From Flavobacterium sp. RSP15 (GTDB taxonomy: Bacteria; Bacteroidota; Bacteroidia; Flavobacteriales; Flavobacteriaceae), in assembly GCF_003968755.1 (NCBI RefSeq), contig NZ_RYDL01000003.1:124001-188000 (forward strand): a stretch of 64,000 bases of DNA. Direction: 5' to 3'. The notes under the pieces are model-generated. The model did no database searches and was not told the DNA's origin. It was given only the letters and a program-made list of their open reading frames with translations. Of the stretch, positions 7,473-17,900 are shown in pieces. The number at the start of each line of letters is the position of its first letter. Position 1 is the stretch's first letter. The position numbers and the translations under genes are program-made.

Positions 7473-8549
7473 TTACAATACTTTTTTCATTGTCATTGAT
7501 TTATGGACGCTTTCCTCCCACTCTTTTTCAGGGACGCTATCTTTTGTGATGCCACAACCCATATACAAATATGCGCTAGTCAATGCGAGATTCGAATCAA
7601 AATCAATTTGCATGCACCGCAAATTTACAAACAAATCAGAACTTACGGTATTGGTCGTGAAACTGCTGTTTAATTCCCCCAGAAAACCGGTGTAAAAACT
7701 CCTGTCGTACTGCTCGTTTTCTAGAATAAAAGTCTTAGCACTTTCTTTTGGCAATCCACAAACGGCAGGTGTGGGATGCAATAACTGAATTACTTTTTGC
7801 AAGCTGGAATCAGAATTTAAACGTCCAGAAATATCTGTTTTTATATGCCAGATACTTCCCGCTTTGACGCTGTACGGCTCCGTCACCAAAACTCTGGAAG
7901 CCACACTTTCCAGTTTTGAAACAATATAATCCGTTACAAACTGCTGTTCTTCTTTTTCTTTTTTGTGCCAAGTAATTTCGGATAAACCCAAATCTTTCTG
8001 CGTTCCCGCCAAAGAAATCGTTTCAAAAACGGCTTCAGTTGCTTTCAGTAATTGCTCCGGTGTAGCGCCCAACCAAGTTCCAATTTTTGGATGATAAAAA
8101 CAATACACAAAAGTAGAAGGATAAAGCTGTACTAATTTTTCGAAAGTGGAAACCAAATCAAAATCTGCTATTTCAACGGTTTCTTTTCTGGAAAGCACTA
8201 CTTTATTACATTCGTTATTCTTTATGGACTGAATCCCTTTGAAAACTAAAGCTTCAAAATTATTTTTAGCCAAGGCATCTACAATCGTAAATTCATTTTT
8301 AGAAATAGCATTTTCTTTTTTTTCCAAAGTAACCCGCACCATTTCCGATTCATTTTCAGGAATCAAATGCGTTTTTGCTCCATCAAAAGAGGCAAAAACA
8401 AACCCTTTTTCGGTAAAATCAACAGCTGAAAATACCGTATCATTTTGTTGAAAAAAACCAATTACCTCTGCTGAATCAGGCTTACAATACAAAACAAAAG
8501 GTAGTTTTTCCTGAAACTGTTTTTTGGCTTTAGCTATAATTGCTTCCAT
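7473..8549 (-). CDS. menF: Isochorismate synthase
   Basis: Isomerises chorismate to isochorismate, the first step of menaquinone synthesis. The 358-residue protein has the chorismate-binding fold from about residue 100: NKVVLSRKETVEI, TWLGATPEQLL, ISLAGTQ, HPTPAVCGLPKE and VNLRCMQI. The ISLAGT and PTPAV-GLP forms point to isochorismate synthase, as opposed to the PIKGT of the pabB product in this same window. The start codon overlaps the stop of the upstream thioesterase gene (TAATG), so the two are translationally coupled. A siderophore role (EntC-like) is possible, but no siderophore genes are nearby. Confidence 0.87.
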   Translation of the reverse strand: MEAIIAKAKKQFQEKLPFVLYCKPDSAEVIGFFQQNDTVFSAVDFTEKGFVFASFDGAKTHLIPENESEMVRVTLEKKENAISKNEFTIVDALAKNNFEALVFKGIQSIKNNECNKVVLSRKETVEIADFDLVSTFEKLVQLYPSTFVYCFYHPKIGTWLGATPEQLLKATEAVFETISLAGTQKDLGLSEITWHKKEKEEQQFVTDYIVSKLESVASRVLVTEPYSVKAGSIWHIKTDISGRLNSDSSLQKVIQLLHPTPAVCGLPKESAKTFILENEQYDRSFYTGFLGELNSSFTTNTVSSDLFVNLRCMQIDFDSNLALTSAYLYMGCGITKDSVPEKEWEESVHKSMTMKKVL

Positions 8550-8986
8550 TATTTGTTTTCGCTTTTTCTTTTTGGCAAAATCATATTAGTCAATTTACAA
8601 AGCGATATTAAGGTATTATTTTCATCCGTAATTCGTATTTCCCAAAGATGAATGCTTCGCCCTTTGTGCACGATTCGAGCTGTTGCCGTTACAATTCCGT
8701 CCCGCTTTGCTTTCAAATGATTGGCTGAAATCTCGATTCCGCGCACTTCACTTAGCTCAGAATTCACATACAGCATAGAAGCGGCACTGCCCACACTCTC
8801 TGCTAAAGCTACTGAAGCACCACCATGCAACAATCCCATTGGCTGATGTACGGATGGATTAACGGGCATTGTGGCTACTAAAAAATCTTCTCCTGCATCA
8901 GTATATTCAATATTCAATGTTTGCATTAAGGTGTTTTTAGACACGTGATTGCAATATTGAAGTATTTTTTCTTTATCGAATGTCAT
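8549..8986 (-). CDS. Hotdog-fold thioesterase (PaaI/YdiI type), probable DHNA-CoA thioesterase
   Basis: A 145-residue hotdog thioesterase. HQPMGLLHGGASVALAES carries the catalytic glutamate and the HGG motif and closely resembles E. coli YdiI/MenI, which hydrolyses 1,4-dihydroxy-2-naphthoyl-CoA. EISANHLKAKRDG and the RSIHLWEIRI strand also fit. The TAATG overlap with menF makes a menaquinone role likely, although YdiI-like enzymes accept other aryl-CoA thioesters. Start ATG at 8986. Confidence 0.85.
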   Translation of the reverse strand: MTFDKEKILQYCNHVSKNTLMQTLNIEYTDAGEDFLVATMPVNPSVHQPMGLLHGGASVALAESVGSAASMLYVNSELSEVRGIEISANHLKAKRDGIVTATARIVHKGRSIHLWEIRITDENNTLISLCKLTNMILPKRKSENK

Positions 8987-9101
8987 ATTATTGGCTTTAA
9001 AAATGTAAAATTAAATAAAAGATAAGTCACAAAATAGTAATTACAATTGTTATTCTGATTTCGAAATAGATTTTTCTTATTTTTACAAAAAATACAACTA
9101 G

Positions 9102-10628
9102 ATGCGTGCCAAAATAGTCCTGCTTTTTATTGGAATAGTATTCTCCATTTGTTCCTGCCGATCTGATTTTGAGACCGTAGCCAGCACCGGTGATTTAACA
9201 TTTTCTAAGGATACAATTTATCTCGACACTGTTTTCTCAAACATTGGTTCCAGCACGTACCGACTCAAAGTATTCAACAAAAGTAAAAATGACATCAGCA
9301 TTCCTAGTATTAAATTAGGAAAAGGATTAAGTTCTAAATACCGAATGACCGTTGACGGAATGCAAGGAACGAACGGTAAAATTTTCAACAATGTGACCCT
9401 TTTAGCCAAAGACAGTTTGTATATTTTCATCGAAACAACTGCTAATATCGCTGATGCTAACCCAAGCGATTTTTTATACACCGATCAAATTCAGTTTGAC
9501 AGTGGCGAAAACCTTCAAAATGTGGAACTGGTAACGCTAATTCAAGACGCTATTTTCTTGTATCCATCCCGTTTTGCTGATGGAACCACTGAAACATTAC
9601 CTATTGGAGATCAAAAAATAGATGGTTTTTATCTGGATGAAAACGATCCTATAAATGGAAATGAGTTACAGTTTTCGAATGACAAACCCTATGTGATTTA
9701 TGGCTATGCAGCGATTCCTTCGAATAAAACGGCCACTTTTGAGGCGGGAACCCGAGTTCATTTCCATGCTAATTCTGGGCTTATTGTAGCCAATAAAGCC
9801 TCCATTAATATTAATGGAACAGTATCTATTACGGATAAACTGGAAAACGAAGTTATTTTTGAAGGCGATCGTTTAGAAACTAATTTTTCGGATGTTCCGG
9901 GACAATGGGGAACCATTTGGCTTACTGATGGCAGTACTAATAACACATTGAATCACCTGACGATTAAAAATGCCACTATCGGATTATTGATTCAAAATAA
10001 TGATGGCAGTACGGTTTCTATCAAAAACACTCAAATTTACAACAGCAGTACCTTTGGAATTTTGGCGCAGACCGCAAAAATAAATGGAAAAAACGTAGTT
10101 ATTAATAATGCCGGATTAGCCAGTTTAGCCTGCACCTATGGCGGAAATTATTCCTTTACACATTCCACATTCAATAACAACTGGAACAGTTCGCAACAAG
10201 TGGCGGTTTTGGTAAGTAATTATATTTTGGGAGCAATTCCAGAAGTGAAAGATTTAACCGCAGCTACTTTTAACAACTGCATTATTTACGGTTCCTATTC
10301 AAACGAAATGAGTTTAAACAAGAAAACGGGAGCCACTTTTGAATACCAATTTAATAATTGCCTGATTAAATTTGATAACACATCGAATCAATTTGCAACG
10401 AATCCTGATTATCAATTCAGTACGGATACGGCACATTACAATGCGATCCTTTTGAACAAGGATCCAAAATTCTTTAATATAGTACAGAACAAATTTAATA
10501 TTAACGAAACTTCGGCTGCTTTCGCAAAAGGGAATACGACATACCTGATTCCGTTAGATATTACAGGAAACACCAGAAGTTTACCCCCCGATTTAGGCGC
10601 ATATCAAAACAAAGTATTCCCAAAATAA
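9102..10628 (+). CDS. Lipoprotein with a predicted right-handed beta-helix
   Basis: A 508-residue exported lipoprotein: a hydrophobic signal of 18 residues ends in a lipobox-like SICSC, so C19 would be lipidated. Residues 25-150 look like a beta-sandwich (DTVFSNIGSSTYRLKVFN). From about residue 200 the chain is rich in short strand repeats with regularly spaced N/G turns (LNHLTIKNATIGLLIQNNDG), as in parallel beta-helix proteins. No catalytic site is visible, so adhesion or polysaccharide binding is possible but unproven. It ends about 150 bp before the first secreted endonuclease. Confidence 0.7.
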   Translation: MRAKIVLLFIGIVFSICSCRSDFETVASTGDLTFSKDTIYLDTVFSNIGSSTYRLKVFNKSKNDISIPSIKLGKGLSSKYRMTVDGMQGTNGKIFNNVTLLAKDSLYIFIETTANIADANPSDFLYTDQIQFDSGENLQNVELVTLIQDAIFLYPSRFADGTTETLPIGDQKIDGFYLDENDPINGNELQFSNDKPYVIYGYAAIPSNKTATFEAGTRVHFHANSGLIVANKASININGTVSITDKLENEVIFEGDRLETNFSDVPGQWGTIWLTDGSTNNTLNHLTIKNATIGLLIQNNDGSTVSIKNTQIYNSSTFGILAQTAKINGKNVVINNAGLASLACTYGGNYSFTHSTFNNNWNSSQQVAVLVSNYILGAIPEVKDLTAATFNNCIIYGSYSNEMSLNKKTGATFEYQFNNCLIKFDNTSNQFATNPDYQFSTDTAHYNAILLNKDPKFFNIVQNKFNINETSAAFAKGNTTYLIPLDITGNTRSLPPDLGAYQNKVFPK

Positions 10629-10779
10629 ACAACTTTGAATGACAACACAAACTAAGACAAAACGCATCCTATAATTAACTATTTAGTAACCTGATACACC
10701 GATTTAAAGAGTAGTTTTATCAAAAATTTAACTGGAATATCCAATTTATTTTAAAACCAATTTAATCTATTATCAGACT

Positions 10780-12624
10780 ATGAAACAAATCTACTCACTT
10801 CTCTTTTTATTTCTTTTCACGGCAGGTTTTGCGCAAGCGCCAGCAGGATATTATACCAATGCCACAGGAACGGGCTACACGTTGAAAACTCAATTATACA
10901 ACATCATCAAAGACCATACAGTAAAAACGTATGCAGAATTATATGTAACTTATGAAACTTCCGATATTGATAATTTCTTTGAAAAGGACGGAACAGTTTT
11001 AGATATGTACTCTGAAAATCCTGCCGGAGCTGATCCATACACATACACTATTGCAACTACGCAACGATGCGGAAGCAGTGGTTACGCAAAAGAAGGAGAT
11101 TGTTACAATCGAGAACACATTATACCGCAATCTATATTCAGCGAAGCCTTACCAATGGTTTCTGATGCGCATTTCATAACGCCTACTGACGGAGAAGTAA
11201 ATGGAATCCGATCTAATTATCCGCATTCTGTAGTAGCAACCGCTACTCAAACTACCCTTAACGGAAGTAAACTTGGAGCCAGTACAACAGCAGGGTATAC
11301 AGGTCCTGTTTTTGAACCAATAGATGAATTCAAAGGGGATATTGCCCGTATGTATTTCTATTTTGCTACTCGTTATGAAAATACAGTTGCCGGATACAAT
11401 TACCCAATGTTCAACAATTCAACTAGTAAAGTATTTACCACCGCATTTTTAAATCAACTGCTGGCTTGGCACAATCAAGATCCGGTAAGTGCCAGAGAAA
11501 TTGCCCGTAACAACGCTATTTATGCGCGCCAGAACAATAGAAATCCTTACATTGACAATCCAAGTTATGTAGCATCAGTTTGGACTACACAACCTGCCGA
11601 TACAGAATCTCCAACAGCTGCAACAAATTTGACAGTAACTAGTACCACATCAAACTCGGCTACTTTAACATGGACAGCAGCTACAGATAATGTGGGTGTT
11701 ACCGGTTATGATGTGTACCTTGATGGCAGTTTAAAATCTACTCATACCGGACTTACTGCGACTGTTTCTGGTTTATTAGCTTCTACAAGCTACACCTTTT
11801 ATGTAATTACAAGAGATGATGAGAGGAACTCATCTTTAGCAAGCGCAACAGTCGCTGGAACAACTAAAGCCACCCCAACAGGTGGATCGGGAGCTACAGA
11901 GTTATTCTTTTCAGAATACGTTGAAGGAAGCAGTTTTAACAAAGCGTTAGAAATTGCCAACTTTACTGGAGCAACAGTTGACTTGACAGGCTACTCTATT
12001 AGAAAACAATCAAATGGAGCTGGAACATGGACTGCTGGACTTAATTTAACCGGGACTTTAAATACTGGTACTGTGTTTGTGTTAGTAGATCCAGGAATAG
12101 CAACAACCTGTTACACAGCAGCAAATGCCAATCTATCCTCATCTCAGGAAGCTTTCAACGGAAATGATCCGATGGGATTATTTAAAAATGGAGTATTAAT
12201 TGATATTATAGGAGCATTTAATGGAGGAACAGTGATGTTTGGAGAAAATGTTACATTACGAAGAAAACCAAGTATTTCAGTACCTAACACTACTTTTAAT
12301 AAAACTGCTGAGTGGGATTCTTTCGCTAGTAATACTTGTGATGGAATTGGTAGTCATTCATTAGCAACTTTATCTAATGTTGATTTTAATTCTAATGAAT
12401 TTAATATCTATCCCAATCCATCCAATGGAAATATCAAAATAAATTTCAATAATTCAAATGAAAAATACTCGGTTCAAGTATTTTCAGTATTAAGACAAAA
12501 AGTTTTTGAAAAAGAGTATACCAACAGTTCTTCTGCAGCGGTTAACAATCTTCAAAAAGGAGTTTATTTAATTAAAATAACCAACGATTCTAAATCAGTT
12601 ACTAAAAAACTAATTGTAAACTAA
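10780..12624 (+). CDS. Secreted endonuclease I with FN3, lamin-tail and T9SS sorting domains (paralogue 1)
   Basis: A 614-residue secreted nuclease. Residues 1-18 are a signal peptide. Residues 20-270 are an EndA/NucM-type nuclease with the beta-beta-alpha-metal motif DCYNREHIIPQS (H113 the likely general base) and SDAHFITPTDGEVNG. A fibronectin type III domain follows (about 276-365), then a lamin-tail-like domain (about 370-515, EYVEGSSFNKALEI). The C-terminal type A sorting domain starts near FNIYPNPSNGN and ends KKLIVN, predicting export through the type IX system. Likely roles are extracellular nucleic acid scavenging or biofilm DNA breakdown. The next gene is a close paralogue. Confidence 0.9.
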   Translation: MKQIYSLLFLFLFTAGFAQAPAGYYTNATGTGYTLKTQLYNIIKDHTVKTYAELYVTYETSDIDNFFEKDGTVLDMYSENPAGADPYTYTIATTQRCGSSGYAKEGDCYNREHIIPQSIFSEALPMVSDAHFITPTDGEVNGIRSNYPHSVVATATQTTLNGSKLGASTTAGYTGPVFEPIDEFKGDIARMYFYFATRYENTVAGYNYPMFNNSTSKVFTTAFLNQLLAWHNQDPVSAREIARNNAIYARQNNRNPYIDNPSYVASVWTTQPADTESPTAATNLTVTSTTSNSATLTWTAATDNVGVTGYDVYLDGSLKSTHTGLTATVSGLLASTSYTFYVITRDDERNSSLASATVAGTTKATPTGGSGATELFFSEYVEGSSFNKALEIANFTGATVDLTGYSIRKQSNGAGTWTAGLNLTGTLNTGTVFVLVDPGIATTCYTAANANLSSSQEAFNGNDPMGLFKNGVLIDIIGAFNGGTVMFGENVTLRRKPSISVPNTTFNKTAEWDSFASNTCDGIGSHSLATLSNVDFNSNEFNIYPNPSNGNIKINFNNSNEKYSVQVFSVLRQKVFEKEYTNSSSAAVNNLQKGVYLIKITNDSKSVTKKLIVN

Positions 12625-12647
12625 TTTAAGCACGAACCATTTCTTTT

Positions 12648-12676
12648 AAAGCGGCATTTATTGCCGCTTTTTTTGT
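12648..12676 (+). terminator. Terminator after nuclease paralogue 1
   Basis: AAGCGGC and GCCGCTT pair around a short AT loop and are followed by a T-run. A nearly identical hairpin follows paralogue 2, so the duplication may have included it. Confidence 0.85.
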
Positions 12677-13022
12677 TTCATTTTAGACTTGTTTTATACA
12701 TAAAAAGAAAATTTTTAGCTCCTTTACAACTTAGCGCTACAGGTTTCCTGTTTATTTTTCTAAAAAAAATGCAACCTGTTGTACTTCAAATGTTACTAAT
12801 TATGTTAATAAAAATGCAAATACCTTCATAATTTCATAACATATACCATCCTAAATGTTATAAATTTGTGAGTCTTCAGTATTTTCCCATTTGGAAGCCT
12901 GAGACTAACCCCAATAACCAAAACAAATTTAAATTATGAAATCGCCATGACAGAAGCTGTCTCAAACACCAATGAAGATCTAGCGATACCATATTCCTAT
13001 AAAAAACAAATATTATCTACAT
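12677..13022. other. Intergenic region between the nuclease paralogues
   Basis: About 345 bp without a supported gene. A TAAATTTG-type -7 sequence occurs near 12860 (ATAAATTTGTGAG), which could start a long leader for the second nuclease. A short frame beginning at 12947 overlaps the true nuclease start and has no family features. Confidence 0.4.
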
Positions 13023-14858
13023 ATGAAAAAAATCTACTCTGCATTATTATTACTGTTCGTCACAGCAACGATAGCCCAAATACCAAGTGGTTATTACAAC
13101 ACCGCCACAGGAACTGGCTACACACTCAAAACACAATTATACAACGTCATCAAAGGGCATACGGATAACGGATATGGCGGTTTATACACCATATATCAAA
13201 CCTCGGATAGGGATTATTACTTTGAAAATGACGCCACAATTTTAGACATGTATTCTGAAAATCCTGCCGGAACAGACCCTTATAACTACTCCGCCGGAAC
13301 AACCCAAAGATGTGGCACTTATAGTGTAGAAGGAGATTGTTACAATAGAGAACACATCATTCCGCAATCTACTTTTGGTTCTGCAGCCCCAATGGTTTCA
13401 GATGCCCATTTCATCACACCCACAGACGGAAAAGTAAACGGTCAGCGTTCTAATTATCCGCACGGACCGGTGACTTCAGCATCTTGGACTTCCTTAAACG
13501 GAAGTAAACTTGGAACGAGTACAACTTCTGGTTATTCAGGACCTATTTTTGAACCTATCAATGAATTCAAAGGCGATATTGCCCGAATGTATTTTTATTT
13601 TGCCACCCGTTATGAAAATACAGTTGCTGGTTATTCCTATGCAATGTTCAATGGATCGAGTAATCAAGTGTTCACGACCGCTTTTTTAAACGTATTGATT
13701 ACTTGGCACAACCAAGATCCTGTCAGCACTAGAGAAATTGATCGCAACAATGCCATTTATAATTCTCAAAACAATAGGAATCCTTATATTGATCATCCTG
13801 AGTATGTACAGGCAATTTGGAACCCAAGCGCTGATGCACAAGCCCCAACTACTCCAACGAATTTAGTTGCTAGCGGAACAACATCAAATTCCGTTTCATT
13901 AAACTGGACGGCTTCCTCTGATAATAGTGGAGTAACTGGCTATAATGTGTATATGAACAGTGCTTTAAAAACAACCACAACCGGAACAACAACCACTATC
14001 ACTGGGCTAACCGCTTCTACTGCCTACTCTTTCTTTGTAAAAGCTAAAGATGCTGCAGGAAATATCTCTGGCCCAAGTAACACGGTGAATGTGACAACTG
14101 CTGCAGCAAGTGGTTCAACTGCAACAGATTTATTATTTTCAGAATATATTGAAGGCTCTTCAAGCAATAAAGCTTTGGAAATTTCGAACGCAACTGGCGC
14201 CGCGATCAGCTTATCGATTTATAGCATCAAAAAACAAACGAATGGTTCCGGTGCCTGGAGTACAGGATTAGCCCTAACAGGGACTTTGAATACCGGCAGT
14301 AAATTCACAATCGTAAATAGTTTAATGGCGTCTAGTTGTTATCCTACAAGCTCAGCAAACCTTTCTACATCAGCAACTGAAATGACTTTTAATGGGAATG
14401 ATGCTGTAGGTTTATTCAAAAATGGCGTCTTAATTGATATCATTGGAACTTTTAACGGTGGAACTGCAAACTTTGCGGCAGATCAAACCCTGAGGAGAAA
14501 AGCTACCGTTACGGCACCAACAACTACTTTTAATAAAACAACCCAATGGGATTCCTTTACATCAGATACGTGTAACAATTTAGGAAGTCGTACGATTGAA
14601 AAAACACCAAAAACCAGTGTGGCTTTAGATATAAATGATATTGCCCTCTATCCAAATCCATCCAATGGAACTTTCTCTATCAATAATTCGAATAAAAGGT
14701 ATGCTATCGAAATTTATTCTATAATTGGTCAGAAAATTTACAGCGACGAAAACAGCACCAAATCAGAAATTACGCTGCCAAATAGTGTAAAAGGAACGTA
14801 CTTGGTTCGAGTGACTATTGATTCCAATTCATTCCTCAAGAAATTAATAATCAACTAA
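13023..14858 (+). CDS. Secreted endonuclease I with FN3, lamin-tail and T9SS sorting domains (paralogue 2)
   Basis: A 611-residue paralogue of the preceding nuclease with the same architecture: signal peptide (residues 1-18), EndA-type nuclease with GDCYNREHIIPQS (H111) and SDAHFITPTDGKVNG, FN3 (about 275-360), lamin-tail (LFSEYIEGSSSNKALEI) and a type A T9SS domain (ALYPNPSNGTF...KKLIIN). The nuclease and C-terminal parts are clearly more alike than the FN3 linkers, which differ in wording and Thr/Ser content. It has its own upstream gap and terminator, so the copies may be expressed separately. Confidence 0.9.
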   Translation: MKKIYSALLLLFVTATIAQIPSGYYNTATGTGYTLKTQLYNVIKGHTDNGYGGLYTIYQTSDRDYYFENDATILDMYSENPAGTDPYNYSAGTTQRCGTYSVEGDCYNREHIIPQSTFGSAAPMVSDAHFITPTDGKVNGQRSNYPHGPVTSASWTSLNGSKLGTSTTSGYSGPIFEPINEFKGDIARMYFYFATRYENTVAGYSYAMFNGSSNQVFTTAFLNVLITWHNQDPVSTREIDRNNAIYNSQNNRNPYIDHPEYVQAIWNPSADAQAPTTPTNLVASGTTSNSVSLNWTASSDNSGVTGYNVYMNSALKTTTTGTTTTITGLTASTAYSFFVKAKDAAGNISGPSNTVNVTTAAASGSTATDLLFSEYIEGSSSNKALEISNATGAAISLSIYSIKKQTNGSGAWSTGLALTGTLNTGSKFTIVNSLMASSCYPTSSANLSTSATEMTFNGNDAVGLFKNGVLIDIIGTFNGGTANFAADQTLRRKATVTAPTTTFNKTTQWDSFTSDTCNNLGSRTIEKTPKTSVALDINDIALYPNPSNGTFSINNSNKRYAIEIYSIIGQKIYSDENSTKSEITLPNSVKGTYLVRVTIDSNSFLKKLIIN

Positions 14859-14863
14859 TTAAC

Positions 14864-14891
14864 AAAGCGGCAAATTGCCGCTTTTTTTTTA
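14864..14891 (+). terminator. Terminator after nuclease paralogue 2
   Basis: AAAGCGGCAA and TTGCCGCTTT form a near-perfect palindrome followed by a T-run. Confidence 0.88.
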
Positions 14892-14914
14892 CTCCAAATT
14901 TAATCTTAATTGAC

Positions 14915-14922
14915 TAAATTTG
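14915..14922 (+). promoter_or_regulatory. Candidate -7 element of the purL promoter
   Basis: TAAATTTG matches TAnnTTTG and lies 28 nt before the ATG at 14950. It overlaps an in-frame TTG codon at 14920, which therefore should not be the start. Confidence 0.5.
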
Positions 14923-14949
14923 CACCGCAATACAACAAACTACATAACA

Positions 14950-17900
14950 ATGATCCATTTCTTTGAAAACCAAAGCAAGACTGTTTATGCCGTACATACG
15001 CAAAACGCATTGAGCGAAGTCGGAATGTCAGCTCAAGACATTTCAAGACTCAACTGGCTTTTTGCCAATTCAAATAAAATCGAAAAATCCGTACTGACGG
15101 ATTTTTTTGTTGGTCCTCGCGCCACAATGATAACCCCTTGGAGTACTAATGCTGTGGAAATCACCCAAAACATGGGAATATCCGGCATCATTAGAATCGA
15201 GGAATTTCATAAAGCGACCGCTGATTTTTCTGATTTTGACCCGATGCTTTCGCAAAAGTACAGCGAATTGAATCAAGATATTTTTACTATTAATGTACTT
15301 CCGGAAGCTATTTTGGACATCGATGATATTGCTGCTTACAACAAACAAGAAGGATTGTCTTTGAGTCCGGAAGAAGTAGCATATTTAGATAATCTAGCGC
15401 TTAAATTAGGGCGAAAACTAACAGATTCTGAGATTTTTGGTTTTTCACAAGCCAATTCAGAACACTGTCGTCACAAGATTTTCAATGGAAAATTCATCAT
15501 TGACGGGGAAGAAAAAGAATCTTCTTTATTCAAATTAATCAAGAAAACATCCCAAGAAAATCCGAACGATATTGTCTCGGCTTACAAAGATAACGTTGCT
15601 TTTGTAAAAGGGCCTCGGGTACAACAATTTGCTCCAAAAAGCGCTGATAAACCTGATTTTTATGAAGTAAAAGAATTTGATTCGGTTATTTCATTAAAAG
15701 CAGAAACACATAATTTCCCAACAACGGTAGAGCCTTTTAACGGAGCTGCAACTGGTTCTGGTGGAGAAATCCGGGACCGTTTAGCAGGTGGACAAGGTTC
15801 GTTGCCAATGGCAGGAACTGCAGTTTACATGACTTCCTACTCTCGTTTAGAAGCCCCATTCGACTCCGCTCAGGGCAGTAGACCTTGGGAAAATGGTATG
15901 GCCGAAAGAAAATGGTTGTATCAAACGCCAATGGATATTTTGATCAAAGCGTCCAACGGAGCTTCTGATTTTGGGAATAAATTTGGACAACCGTTAATTA
16001 CAGGTTCTATCCTGACTTTCGAACACGAGCACTTCGATACGCTCAGTGTGACGGGTCGAAAATTAGGGTACGACAAAGTAATTATGCAAGCGGGCGGAAT
16101 TGGGTACGGAAAATTAGATCAAGCGATTAAGAAAAAACCACAAACAGGCGATAAAATTGTTATCCTTGGTGGTGAAAATTATAGAATTGGAATGGGTGGA
16201 GCTGCAGTTTCTTCAGCAGATACCGGAGCTTTCAGTTCAGGAATTGAGTTGAACGCCATCCAACGTTCGAACCCAGAAATGCAAAAACGTGCTGCCAATG
16301 CCATTCGTGGTTTGGTAGAAAGCGATATTAATCCAATTGTTTCGATTCACGATCACGGTGCTGGCGGACATTTAAACTGCCTTTCGGAATTAGTGGAAGA
16401 AACTGGCGGATTAATTGATTTAGACAAATTGCCTGTGGGAGATCCTACCCTTTCGGCAAAAGAAATCATTGGTAACGAATCTCAGGAAAGAATGGGATTG
16501 GTTATTGCAAAGGAAAACATCGATTTATTGCAAAAAATTGCCGATCGGGAACGTTCTCCAATGTACCAAGTGGGTGACGTAACTGGAGATCACCGTTTTA
16601 CTTTCCAATCAAAATCAACAAGAGCTAAACCAATGGATTTCGCTTTAGAAGACTTTTTTGGAAGTTCTCCAAAAGTGGTTATGACAGACAAAACAATTCA
16701 AAGAAAGTATACTGATTTAAGTTACGACAAGAAAAACATTTCAACCTATTTAGAGCAGGTACTTCAATTGGAGGCCGTAGCTTGTAAAGACTGGTTGACC
16801 AATAAAGTAGACCGTTGTGTAGGTGGTAAAGTTGCCAAACAACAAAATGCCGGACCCTTGCAATTGCCTTTGAATAATTGTGGCGTAATGGCCTTGGATT
16901 ATCAAGGAATAGAAGGAGTTGCCACTTCGATTGGGCACTCGCCTATTGCTTCATTAATTGATCCGGTGGCAGGAACAAGAACTGCCATTGCTGAATCTTT
17001 ATCAAACATTGTTTGGGCACCAATAAAAGACGGATTAGACGGAATTTCACTTTCGGCAAACTGGATGTGGGCGTGTAAAAACGAAGGCGAAGACGCCCGT
17101 TTATACGCAGCTGTTCAAGCCTGTTCGGATTTTGCAATCGAATTGGGAATCAATATTCCAACCGGAAAAGATTCTCTTTCTATGAAACAAAAATATCCAA
17201 ATGAAGAAGTAATTGCGCCGGGAACGGTGATTATTTCAGCAGGTGGAAATTGTACCGATATTAGAAAAGTAGTAGAGCCTGTTTTACAAAGAGATGGCGG
17301 TTCTATTTATTACATTAATTTATCACAAGATGATTTCAAATTAGGCGGTTCTTCGTTTGCACAAACGTTGAACACTATTGGACAAGAAGTATCAACGATT
17401 AAAGACGCTGCATTTTTCAAAAGAGCGTTCAATACCATTCAAGAATTAATTTTAGAAAACAATATTCTTGCAGGACACGATATTGGAAGTGGTGGTTTGA
17501 TTACGACTTTATTAGAAATGTGTTTTGCCGATGTGAATTTGGGAGCTAAAATAGATTTCTCTCCCGAAGCTTCGGGATTCGAAGAAAAAGACATCATCAA
17601 ATATCTTTTTGCTGAAAATATCGGAATTGTTTTCCAAGCAAAATCGGATGCTGAAGTGGAATCCAAATTAAAAGAAAATACCGTTTCTTTCTATAAATTA
17701 GGAATCCCCTCCCCAGCCCTGCCGGAAGGAGAGGAAGCCAAACTGGAAATAATCAGTTCTTCTCTTGAAACTTTGACTTTCGACATCGCTAAATACAGAG
17801 ATATTTGGTTCAAAACTTCTTTTTTATTAGACCAAAAACAATCGAAGAACGGAATGGCTCAAGCGCGTTTTGATAATTATAAAAATCAAGCGTTACACTA

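Noticed and set aside
7473..8549. Anthranilate or aminodeoxychorismate synthase as alternative for menF
   Set aside because: It has ISLAGT instead of PIKGT and is coupled to a DHNA-CoA-type thioesterase gene.
12947..13168. 73-codon plus-strand frame
   Set aside because: It overlaps the signal peptide and first domain of nuclease paralogue 2 in another frame.
14920..14949. Upstream TTG start of purL
   Set aside because: The TTG overlaps a TAAATTTG promoter element; the ATG at 14950 matches the usual N-terminus.
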